Shown here piece after piece: positions 18,406 to 26,900 of a stretch of DNA of 64,000 nt. This DNA is from Armatimonadetes bacterium UBA1398 (GTDB lineage: Bacteria; Armatimonadota; Zipacnadia; UBA1398): the NCBI GenBank assembly GCA_002305165.1, contig DBQI01000049.1, forward strand, positions 1 to 64,000. The letters are read 5' to 3'. Numbering within the stretch: position 1 is the stretch's first letter; the number at the start of each line of letters is the position of its first letter. The notes beneath the pieces are model-generated. The model did not search any database. It was not told where the DNA came from and saw only the letters and a list, made by a program, of their open reading frames with translations. Position numbers and translations under genes: made by a program.

Positions 18406-19454
18406 GCGATGTCCCACAGTGCCTGAGGATCGAGCAGGGGATCGCCGATGCGCTCCCGCCAGGACCTGAGTCGCCAGCGCAGTGCCAGTTCGACGGCTCG
18501 ATGGCGCGTGTCGCCAGCCAGGTTACGCCGCTCCGCGCGGTCCCGGCTGAGGTCGTAGAGCTCGAACTCCGGGTGCCCGCTGCGGCGGGAGCCGCCCAGG
18601 AGGCTATGGGTCAGTCGGTAACGCTCGTCGCGGATGGACCGCCGAGGCTCCGCGAGTCGCCCGTTCGATGCGTCGATCTCCGAGCACAGCACCCGGCGCC
18701 AGCCTGACAGATCGCCACCAAGGGGCCGTCGCAGACTCACGCCCATCGACCGCGATGACGGGTGACCGGCCGCGTCGAGCAGCGTGGGCACCAGGTCCGC
18801 TGTCGATACGAGAGCCTCCGACAGCGACCCCGGTTTCGACACGCCCGGCCAGCGGATGGCGAGGGGCACATGGAGCGCGCCCTCGCAGGTGACACTATCG
18901 CGGTCAGGTCCGCCGAGCAGCGCGACGAGGGTCCGGTCCGCCACGCCAGCACGGTCCAGACAGCGGAGCATGCCCTCGACGTTCGCGCCGATGAGCCCTG
19001 ATCGCTGGCCGTTCGCCAGCGAAGGCACACGGCCGAAGGCCCTTGATCCTACGTCGACCGCCAGGAAGAAGGGCTCCCTCGCCAGCATGAAGCGCTCCGC
19101 CTCGGCCAAGCAGTCACCCTCGCGGCACATGAACCGGGCGCGGTAGCCGCGCTTCTCGAGGGAGGCCTGCATCAGCAGGCGACTCTCCGCGCCTAGACTC
19201 TCCATGACACCGGCGCTGGTGGGCAAAGCGGTCCGCAGGTACGCCCGGGGGAACCTGGTTGCCGAACCGAGAAAGCCCACCAGGCCTGAGTCAACGCCGT
19301 CCATGAGACGCGGGGTGAGCCCATCTGCGAGCATGAGCACGAGGTTCGTCGGCGTGGCCTCGACGGCCCAGGCCCTGGGAGACACGAGCGCGAGGGTCGA
19401 GGCGGCGATGGTGCGACTGAGAAACTCACGGCGGTGCAGGCGGCTGAGGCTCAT
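18402..19454 (-). CDS. Tat-exported sulfatase-like protein, catalytically degenerate
   Basis: The 350-residue protein starts with a Tat signal (LHRREFLSRTIAASTLALVS) and then follows the alkaline-phosphatase/sulfatase fold: TNLVLMLADGL, the middle helix block, LVALLGGPDRDS, HVPLAIRWPG and the closing ELYDLSRDRAERRNLA typical of sulfatase C-terminal ends. The residues needed for catalysis are missing. The C/S-x-P-x-R site that becomes formylglycine is replaced by ALPTSAG, the DD metal pair is DG, and the late DH pair is gone. It is therefore probably a binding or structural pseudoenzyme. ATG 19454 has AAGGAG seven bases upstream. Last gene of the minus-strand TamB-led operon. Confidence 0.75.
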   Translation of the reverse strand: MSLSRLHRREFLSRTIAASTLALVSPRAWAVEATPTNLVLMLADGLTPRLMDGVDSGLVGFLGSATRFPRAYLRTALPTSAGVMESLGAESRLLMQASLEKRGYRARFMCREGDCLAEAERFMLAREPFFLAVDVGSRAFGRVPSLANGQRSGLIGANVEGMLRCLDRAGVADRTLVALLGGPDRDSVTCEGALHVPLAIRWPGVSKPGSLSEALVSTADLVPTLLDAAGHPSSRSMGVSLRRPLGGDLSGWRRVLCSEIDASNGRLAEPRRSIRDERYRLTHSLLGGSRRSGHPEFELYDLSRDRAERRNLAGDTRHRAVELALRWRLRSWRERIGDPLLDPQALWDIA

Positions 19455-19527
19455 TCCCAGGCTCCTTCGGCAGTCATCTGGCTGTAGGCAGTGCATGGTG
19501 CTGAGCACGGCCGAGGCCAGCCATCGG

Positions 19528-20115
19528 TCAGATCTCCAGTCCCTGTTCGCGGTATATGACCCGCAGGGTCTCCAGATCACGTTCACTGGGCGCCGGGGTC
19601 AGGTTCGGCTGCCCGCTCATCACATCGAAGGCGTAGGGGCTGCGCCCGTCCACCATGCCCAGGGCACGCCCAATCTCATGTAGGCATGTGAGGTCGAGAT
19701 CATGGGGCGCGGGGTTCACGAGAAACAGCATGGTCACCTTGGCGATCTCGGTGCTCGATGCCGGGCTCACCGTCGTCCTCGCGATGGTCACGCCTGGGCT
19801 TGAAACGGCGAACCGTACGACAATGTCAGCCTCAGATTCGGTCGTTACGAACGCCACAGCCATGCCTGACAGTCCGTTCGTCCACGCGCGGAAGCCGTTG
19901 CGGATCGCCTCGCGATCGGCCTCGGCAACAGCCTCGCCTGAGCCTGCCAGCGTAGGGGCCATGTACACCGTGATGTTCCCAGGCTCTGGCCAGACGAGGG
20001 CTGTGAGGATGGACGACCGGTAGTCCTCGCTACCCGAGCCCTCCAGCACGGAACAGCCCGTTCCGATGATCGGCGCCACAATCAGCGCCACCCACAGCAC
20101 TAGCGAGCGATACAT
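19528..20115 (-). CDS. Matrixin-like lipoprotein with altered zinc site
   Basis: A 195-residue lipoprotein: hydrophobic start and lipobox ending at Cys21 (GTGC). The mature part resembles matrixin/metzincin proteases, with a mixed sheet (NITVYMAP, ADIVVRFAV) followed by CLHEIGRALGMVDG and a Met-turn FDVMSG. The zinc motif should read HExxHxxGxxH/D. Here His146, Glu147, Gly153 and Asp156 are in place but the second His is Arg150. Activity is therefore doubtful. Start ATG 20115 has GAGAGGAG five bases upstream. It lies 31 bases after the preceding secreted protein and 73 before the sulfatase-like gene, so it is likely cotranscribed with them. It should be anchored in a membrane facing the periplasm. 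Confidence 0.75.
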   Translation of the reverse strand: MYRSLVLWVALIVAPIIGTGCSVLEGSGSEDYRSSILTALVWPEPGNITVYMAPTLAGSGEAVAEADREAIRNGFRAWTNGLSGMAVAFVTTESEADIVVRFAVSSPGVTIARTTVSPASSTEIAKVTMLFLVNPAPHDLDLTCLHEIGRALGMVDGRSPYAFDVMSGQPNLTPAPSERDLETLRVIYREQGLEI

Positions 20116-20146
20116 GGCGGCTCCTCTCTTGATGGCCGGGGAACGC

Positions 20147-21187
20147 CTAAGGCACGAACTCGACAGTCGCGATGCGGATCACGCCCTCGCCGCCCGTGCC
20201 TTCGGCCGTTCCATGGGCTCCGACGAACACGCGCCCCACTCTGGAGAGATCGAGCCGCCCATCGTCATCGCTGCTCCAGCCTCCCAGATGGAAGTCAGCG
20301 AGATCGAGAAGGACCTCAGCCCACTCCCCGTCGGTCGGCGGAGGGGTCGGCCCTTGGAACTGCGCCGCGTCCTCCGAGAGCATGACGAGTAACCCTTCGA
20401 TGCCGTCGGGTAGGGCTGCCTGGTACACCAGGCGCAGAGCCCGGTACCCCGTCAGCGACCCAGGCACGCTCACCGCAGGGGTGAGGTACATGTGGCTACC
20501 CCCAGGAAAACGGAACCGGATCTCCGTGATGGTCTCGCCGTTCGGTCCATCCTCGGGGTAGTCCAGTTCCCACTGGGCGCTGGGATCGCCCCCGACGTCC
20601 CATGAGCCTGGCCGCCCCGGCTCAGCTAGGACGAGCGGCTCCGAGGCGCGGTGAGGCCTGGTCGAGAGGGCGGCCGAGCGTATGGATACCTTGCCCTCCA
20701 CGGAGTCGTCCACCACGACGCCCAGCCACAGCCGCGTGATGCCTGACCACTCGATCGAGCCCTTGGCGCTCGTGAAGGCGGCACGGGATAGGCCCGTCAG
20801 GGGCAGCGACACCTCGACGGCGCGACTCTCAAAGGCGCCCGATGGGGCTTGCTGGACGGCGTACCAGGCTTGGCGGTCGTCGGTCCAGAGGATACACGCA
20901 AGGCGAGTGGCCTCTTGCTCCAGGTCCGCAAACTCCACCGTCGCCCAGAGGCTCTGTGGTTCGAAGCCCAGCGGCGGCAGTGCCAATGTGACCCCTACGA
21001 ACTCACGTTCCGTGGATGTCTTACCGAAGGCCACCGTAGGAACGCCGTCCGCCCAATCGAGGTCGTAGGTTCCGCCCGTCGGTGGAAGGGTTGCTTCCGC
21101 TAGGGCGCTGGCGAGGTCGAGTTCCTCGGCCATCGACGCCACAGAGAGTGAGAGAAGCACGAACGATGTCGCCAGTGCCCGTCCCAT
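20147..21187 (-). CDS. Secreted beta-sandwich protein, possible carbohydrate binding
   Basis: The 346-residue product has a signal peptide (cut near SMAEE) and two beta-rich halves, about residues 22-180 and 190-346. The second half, with PGSLTGYRALRLVYQAALP, EWAEVLLDLADF and LSRVGRVFVGAHG, looks like the galactose-binding-like jelly roll found in CBM11/CIA30-type modules. No catalytic motif is visible. Its ATG is only two bases after the TAA of the beta-helix gene, and the GGAGG of that gene's last codons serves as ribosome site, so translation is coupled. The pair probably acts on the same polysaccharide. No specific family is assigned with confidence. Confidence 0.65.
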   Translation of the reverse strand: MGRALATSFVLLSLSVASMAEELDLASALAEATLPPTGGTYDLDWADGVPTVAFGKTSTEREFVGVTLALPPLGFEPQSLWATVEFADLEQEATRLACILWTDDRQAWYAVQQAPSGAFESRAVEVSLPLTGLSRAAFTSAKGSIEWSGITRLWLGVVVDDSVEGKVSIRSAALSTRPHRASEPLVLAEPGRPGSWDVGGDPSAQWELDYPEDGPNGETITEIRFRFPGGSHMYLTPAVSVPGSLTGYRALRLVYQAALPDGIEGLLVMLSEDAAQFQGPTPPPTDGEWAEVLLDLADFHLGGWSSDDDGRLDLSRVGRVFVGAHGTAEGTGGEGVIRIATVEFVP

Positions 21188-21189
21188 GG

Positions 21190-23859
21190 TTACTCCTCCA
21201 GACCAGCAGGCGGCTTCCGTGAGAGCACGATGTTATCAAGAAGCAGGCGGGTCGCCGTGTCGGCGTCACTCACAAAGCCTACCCACTGCAGCTCACTGAA
21301 CTCCTCGGACACGAATGGCAGGCTGCTGAGCCTCCGCTCCGCACCGTTAGGCAGGCCCACTTGCAGGTCCCACAGGCCGGTTGACTCGCCGCCGAGGCCA
21401 CACCGGAGCTCGAGGCGAATCCACTGGCCCACCGGCAGCTCGATCGCCCGTCCGCCCGCGCGCAGCGACCCTGCCTCAATCCTGAGGCTGGGGCCGGTCC
21501 GATAGGGGTTCGCCGCGTCTCGCCACTCGTGGTAGAACACCGTGTCGGGCTCGATCAGGATCTCGAAAGCTAGAGTCGTTAGGCCGTCGACGTGATGCGG
21601 CGACCAAAAGAAGTGCGGGTTGTAGCGGAGCGGGAGTCCCGGGGCATCGATCATCTCGACGGCCCGACCGTGGTCCCCACCGACCTCCACAACACCGATC
21701 CCGTCCCCTCCGCCACTGGTGTTGACTACGGCGCCGGCCGGCTGGCTGCCCGGGGGGGCTAGATCGAAGTCGTAGCTAAAGGTAAGCGGCGGCGGAGGCG
21801 GAGGTTCGGGTGCGAACTGGACATCGCCGTACTGGATGCGCCTCGCTTCGGCGACCCACTCCTCGGGGCCATAGACCCCGGCCAGGGCGGCATCGAAGGG
21901 CTCGAACTCGATGGCGAGCGCCGGGGACTCCTCGCGCAGCCGGAAGTCCCTCTCCTCGGCGCTGATGAAGAGGGGATCGGCGACGATCCCGCCCTCATCC
22001 TTGCCGAGGGCCTGCCAATCCTCGAAGGTCCGCCCGGCGAAGCCTATGGGCTCCCCATCGGCCCTCCAGTAGAGGTTGTCGCGCACAGCCACGTTGTCGT
22101 CCTCCCAGGAGCCTGTGAAGAGCGGGCCATCCTGCCAGTACACGATGTTCCGCTCGAAGGTAAAGGAGAGGTGATCCTCCACACGGGAGCGCTGCAGCTG
22201 GCCGTCCAGACTGAAGGCGAGGATGTTGTTGCGTATGAGGTTCTCGCGCCCGTAGTGCTGGTGGTACCCGCCCGTCTTCACATCGTGGACGAGGTTGCCC
22301 TCGAGGATGATCTCGGAGCTACCCTCGTCGTTGTAGAGCCCCCAGCCGCCCCTACCATAGTGATCGTACGAGTAGACATGGTGGATGTGGTTGTGGCTGA
22401 CCGTAGTGCCGGGCGAGGGGCCGAGCGTGTAGACACCCCCCATGTCGCTCAGCACGCCCCAGCCGATGTGATGGATGTGGTTGTAGTCGATGGTGTTGTC
22501 GGTGGAGAGGCTCTCCGCGTAGCCCCAGCGCCAGCCCACGGAGACGCCTGTGTAGTAGAGATCGGCGATCTCATTATGGGTGACCTGGTTGCCTCCGCTC
22601 TGGCCGATCCACACGCCGACCGCTTCGGGGAAGATGCGTCCCAGGGCCCTGAGAACATTGTTGTCGACAACAATGCCGGAGGTTCGCTCCGCCGGATCGC
22701 TCCGGATCACTGTCTCCCCGATGCGGACACCTCCCGCGCCCGCATCCTCGATCATGCACTGGGTCAGCTCCGCGCCGTGACAGCCGCGTCGGAACCAGAC
22801 GCCATAGGGGCCGATATGCCGAAAACGGCAGTCGTGGAGGGTCACGTTAGCGGCGCCGTCGACCTCGACGACAGCTCCGATGCTCACCGCAGCCTGCCCA
22901 TCACTGATGCCATCCTCCGGCAGGCGGCACTCAGCGTGGAGGAAGGTAAAGCCCTCGAAGCGCAAGTCCCGGACCCACAGACCGACGGCGGGCTCCCCCA
23001 CGATACGCAGGAAGCCCTCCGCTACGGGCGCGATGACCTCGGCGGTCTCCGGGGTCTCACCGTCCCGCGGGTAGTACAGGAGCGTGCCGTCCTCTCGCAG
23101 GAACCACTCTCCGGGCGAGTCAAGAGCCGCCTCGTACCGCTCGAGGTGGTAACGCTGGCTGGGCGCCCACTGCTCGAAGGGCCATGCCGCTGCCCCGCGC
23201 GTAACGACCACACCCGTCTCGTGGTCGACGGACGCGATGGGCAGGTGAGACGTGGCCCAGGAGTGATAGGGCACAACCCAGGCGCCAACGGGCACGTTCT
23301 GAATGTCCGAGGGACGAGCGATGAAGGAGGAGTTAGGCAGCAGACTGCCTTCTCCCGTGTGCGGGTCTCGCACGGGTCCGGCCTTGCCGCGGGTGTAGTA
23401 GTAGAACTCGTCCGGCTCGCGGGCAGGAATGGCTCGCTGGCCGTTCACCCATAACTGCTCGAAGCGCCACTCACCTTCCGCGGCTTCCGGCACTGAGGCG
23501 GTCCACACGCCGTCCTGGCGCACCGTGAACCCATGGACGCGTCGTCCACCAGTGAACACCGGCTCCTCGCCATCGGCCGCCCGGTACGTGGTCGGTCCCG
23601 TGTCATCGGGGGTGAAAACGACGGGCTTCGAGAGCTCATACTCGCCCCCTGCGAACCGCACCTCAATGAGGCCCTCGGCGCCCCCCTCCCTGAGGTCTCT
23701 CACTCGATCGCGGGCTGCCTGGAGCGAAGCGAGCGGGGCATCGGAGGAGCCCGCAGCGGCGTCGTCGCCCGCCGGGGAGACGTAGATCGTGAGGGTCGGC
23801 TCTCCTCCGGGTTGGAGCATTGAGAGCGCTATCGACGCGATGGCTAGGACGTGGGGCAT
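21190..23859 (-). CDS. Secreted right-handed beta-helix glycosidase-like protein (GH141-type)
   Basis: The 889-residue protein opens with a signal sequence and then IYVSPAGDDAAAGSSDAPLA, the hallmark start of secreted parallel beta-helix proteins such as GH141 fucosidase/xylanase relatives and PL lyases. Residues about 60-620 show repeated helix rungs with Asn/His ladders (VTLHDCRFRHIGPYG, GIVVDNNVLRALG, NTIDYNHIHHIGWG, TTVSHNHIHHVYSYDHYG). Residues about 690-889 form a separate jelly-roll like a LamG/CBM module. It probably binds or cleaves a plant or algal polysaccharide. ATG 23859 has GGAGG seven bases upstream. It lies 51 bases after the TamB gene. The activity class is not certain from sequence. 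Confidence 0.75.
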   Translation of the reverse strand: MPHVLAIASIALSMLQPGGEPTLTIYVSPAGDDAAAGSSDAPLASLQAARDRVRDLREGGAEGLIEVRFAGGEYELSKPVVFTPDDTGPTTYRAADGEEPVFTGGRRVHGFTVRQDGVWTASVPEAAEGEWRFEQLWVNGQRAIPAREPDEFYYYTRGKAGPVRDPHTGEGSLLPNSSFIARPSDIQNVPVGAWVVPYHSWATSHLPIASVDHETGVVVTRGAAAWPFEQWAPSQRYHLERYEAALDSPGEWFLREDGTLLYYPRDGETPETAEVIAPVAEGFLRIVGEPAVGLWVRDLRFEGFTFLHAECRLPEDGISDGQAAVSIGAVVEVDGAANVTLHDCRFRHIGPYGVWFRRGCHGAELTQCMIEDAGAGGVRIGETVIRSDPAERTSGIVVDNNVLRALGRIFPEAVGVWIGQSGGNQVTHNEIADLYYTGVSVGWRWGYAESLSTDNTIDYNHIHHIGWGVLSDMGGVYTLGPSPGTTVSHNHIHHVYSYDHYGRGGWGLYNDEGSSEIILEGNLVHDVKTGGYHQHYGRENLIRNNILAFSLDGQLQRSRVEDHLSFTFERNIVYWQDGPLFTGSWEDDNVAVRDNLYWRADGEPIGFAGRTFEDWQALGKDEGGIVADPLFISAEERDFRLREESPALAIEFEPFDAALAGVYGPEEWVAEARRIQYGDVQFAPEPPPPPPLTFSYDFDLAPPGSQPAGAVVNTSGGGDGIGVVEVGGDHGRAVEMIDAPGLPLRYNPHFFWSPHHVDGLTTLAFEILIEPDTVFYHEWRDAANPYRTGPSLRIEAGSLRAGGRAIELPVGQWIRLELRCGLGGESTGLWDLQVGLPNGAERRLSSLPFVSEEFSELQWVGFVSDADTATRLLLDNIVLSRKPPAGLEE

Positions 23860-23910
23860 CGGCTCACCTCCGACTGGGGAGTTCGCCGATGCGCTTGCTC
23901 TATCCTGGCC

Positions 23911-26900
23911 TCAGAAGGACCACGCGGCTTCTAGCGAAGCCTGCAGCTTGCCCGTGTTGGTTGTCTCTAGAGAGAACCGACCGCGACCGGGGAGCTTGTA
24001 GGTGATGCCGAATCGGATCTCGTCCTTACGGAAGTCCTGATCGTTGGTCTGACGGACCCGAATGAACAGGTTCGGGAACACTTCCGCCTCGATGTCGAAT
24101 CCGCTCAGCTCAGCATGCTCGCCGATCTCGAGGCTGAACTGTTCCAACCCCAGCGCCTCGCGGATCCGCCCCACGAGACCCTTGACCGCTTGCTCGCTCA
24201 CCAGACCGCCCAGGGCTGCGGAGAGGTCCGAACTGAGGGCGTCCCCGATCGCCGCAGCACCGCCTCCCCCTTCGCCTCCGCCTCCCGTTCCGATGAGCTG
24301 GATGAGCTCGCTCTCGGGGATCGGTGGCTCAGACGACAGCTGGATCTCCGTCGCGCCCAACGGACCACGGATGGCGAGCTGGACGCGGGTGTTCCGACCG
24401 CGATAGGCGACGTACGTCCCGGCCTGGACGTCTAGGTTAGCATCGAGCTCGAGCTCGGAACTCGCGGACACGGCGTACTCGAAGCTCAGGCCGAACCGAT
24501 CAATGTCCCACGTCCGCCCCAAGACCGAGATCCCGCCACCGGCCCCGCTGAACACCCCGGAGAGGGAGGGGCGACGCAGCGAACCCGAGGCAGTCGCCGC
24601 ACCCGATAGCGGGGCGTCTAGCAGTGGCACGTTCACGTCCTTACCCACCAGCAGCTTGAGATCGCTGAGCACGAAGTCCTCGCGCTCCAGGGACCAGAGG
24701 ACTGGGTCGCCCCCAGACGAGAGCGAGGTGGGGATGATGAGCTCGGCATCGCTCAGGGTGATCTCGCCACCGATGGTAGCGGGAACTCGCTCCTCGCCCG
24801 TTGCTACCGGACTACTCACGGTGATGGAGCCGTCGAGAACGCCGTGGCCCACATCGAGGTTGCTGAGGTCGGCTTCATTGCCCCCGATGGTGACCAGCGC
24901 GAACTCCGCTAGGTCGCGCGCGTTGACCGGTATAGCGTCCAGCGTCACCGTCACGTCATTCCACTGGTTGTAGCCGAGCCTTTCGCCCATGTTCTCGGGC
25001 CTGAGGTCGACGGACCCACTCGCCGTGATGCGGCCCGAGCCCAGCCCCGCATCGAGGTCCTCGATCCGAAGGGCGTTCACGCCCGTCTCCGGCTGGTAGA
25101 CGACTGACAGCGCGGCTGTTCGCAGATCCATGACCCCGTTCGGCCCGGAGAACAGCCGACGTTGGACCCCTGTGATCTGGCCGGCCAGATCAAAACGGTT
25201 GCGGGGATCGAGCGGCGACCACCCGACTAGCGAGACGCCGCCGCCCAGGGAGAACTCACCACCCAGAGCTCTCCCCTGGAAGCTCTCCAGAGTGATGCGT
25301 CCAAGCTCCGAGTCCTGCCCGGGGGCTATGGCCACACGGATGTCCACGTCTTCCACCGTCAGAGGCGCGCCGCCGAGCAGGCGTTGGGCAACGCCATTGT
25401 CGGCCGTGTACACCGCTTTACCATCCTCGATGGCGAGATACCCGTTCAGGCTGGGCCGTGCGAGCGTGCCACCGATCGCCACGTCCAGTTCGACATCTCC
25501 CGTGACACCCCAACGGCGGAGCAGGCTTTGCAGGGGCCTCACCTCTGCCAGGTCTTGCCGAGGCAGCCAGAGTCTCGCGCCGATGCCTCGATCCCGCACG
25601 AAGCCCCCCTCGCGGTAGGAGAAGGGGAGGTGGACGTCATCGAGGCGCAGCCCTCCCTCGGCCGCTCCTAGCAGGATGCTTGACACGGTGAGCGCGCCTT
25701 CGTTCAGCGCGACCCCCTGCACGGTCAAGCTGTCATACTGCAGCGTCTGACCGATGGCGCTATGGAGCCCCTCTGGAAGAGTCACTACCAGGTCGCGCGC
25801 CGTGATGGTTCCGCTCACGGCAGGGGAGTCGGTCTCCCCATGGACGACCATCCGGAAGGATCCGGTGCCGCCCGTCAGCGCCTCTCCTCCGAAGAGGGCC
25901 GCATAGCGCGCCAGGAGCACATCGCGCCCTTCAACCGTCCCGTCGATTCGCCCATCATCGCCGAGGGTAGCGTCCACCCGGCCCTCCACTATGCCGGATT
26001 CACCGATGATCGCGAACTCGGGTGCAACGACCCTCTCGTTGAACTGATCCCAAGTGACGGTACCAGTCACCATGGGAAGGGTATCCCCGAGGTAGCTCGC
26101 CTGCTGCAGCCGCAGGCCCGTGCCGGTGATGTAGAGCGAGCCGGGCTGCCCATCGATGTCGAGGTGCCCGAAGATCTCGCCCCCCACCGTGTCGGCCGCC
26201 CGCGTGATGGGCGCCATGCCGGCGGGGTCATCACTCCACGCAGTGAGCAGATCCGCTAGCGCGCGGAACCGCAGTCCCGCGGCATCCACGGACGCGTTTA
26301 CGGCTCCCGACTGGGAGTCCCAGAACCCCGCCACTTGGACCAGTCCGCCGGCGCCCTCGAGTACCACCGGCCCGAAGTCCACGAGCACTGTGCCCGTAGT
26401 GCTGAACCGGCTCGCCGCCGCCTCGATGGAGCCCTTCTGGAAGGTCTGCCCGCCGACGACGAGTTCATCCGTCTGCAGGTAGAGGCGCGCCTCGAAGTCC
26501 TCCGCGGGGCCATCGATGGCCCCCGACATCGAGACACGGCCCGCCAGGCCGTACCGACTCGCCCACTCCTGCACGTCCGGGTGCATCGTCAGGTCATCCG
26601 CGGTCCATGTGACCTGCAGATACCGCGTGTTGAACACGTCGCGGACCACGCCCTGGGCGGTTAGCCCACCCGCGTCTACCGCAGCGCGCAGGTCGTGGAC
26701 CTCCAGGTCCCCATCCACCAGCGCCAGATCCACCGCGGCCTCACGCACGGGCCAACCCGCCGCGACGGCATCACGGAGTTGCACGGAGCCGTCAGCTACG
26801 AGTCGGCTGACGGGGCCCTTCACCGTCGCCTGCAGGTAAGCCAGACCCGACACGTCATACTCGTTCGGCGTCTCCGCGAGGGAAAGGACGTCCTCCAGGT

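Noticed and set aside
22171..23454. 427-codon plus-strand frame opposite the beta-helix gene
   Set aside because: Antisense to a convincing secreted beta-helix protein; composition is a mirror of that gene.
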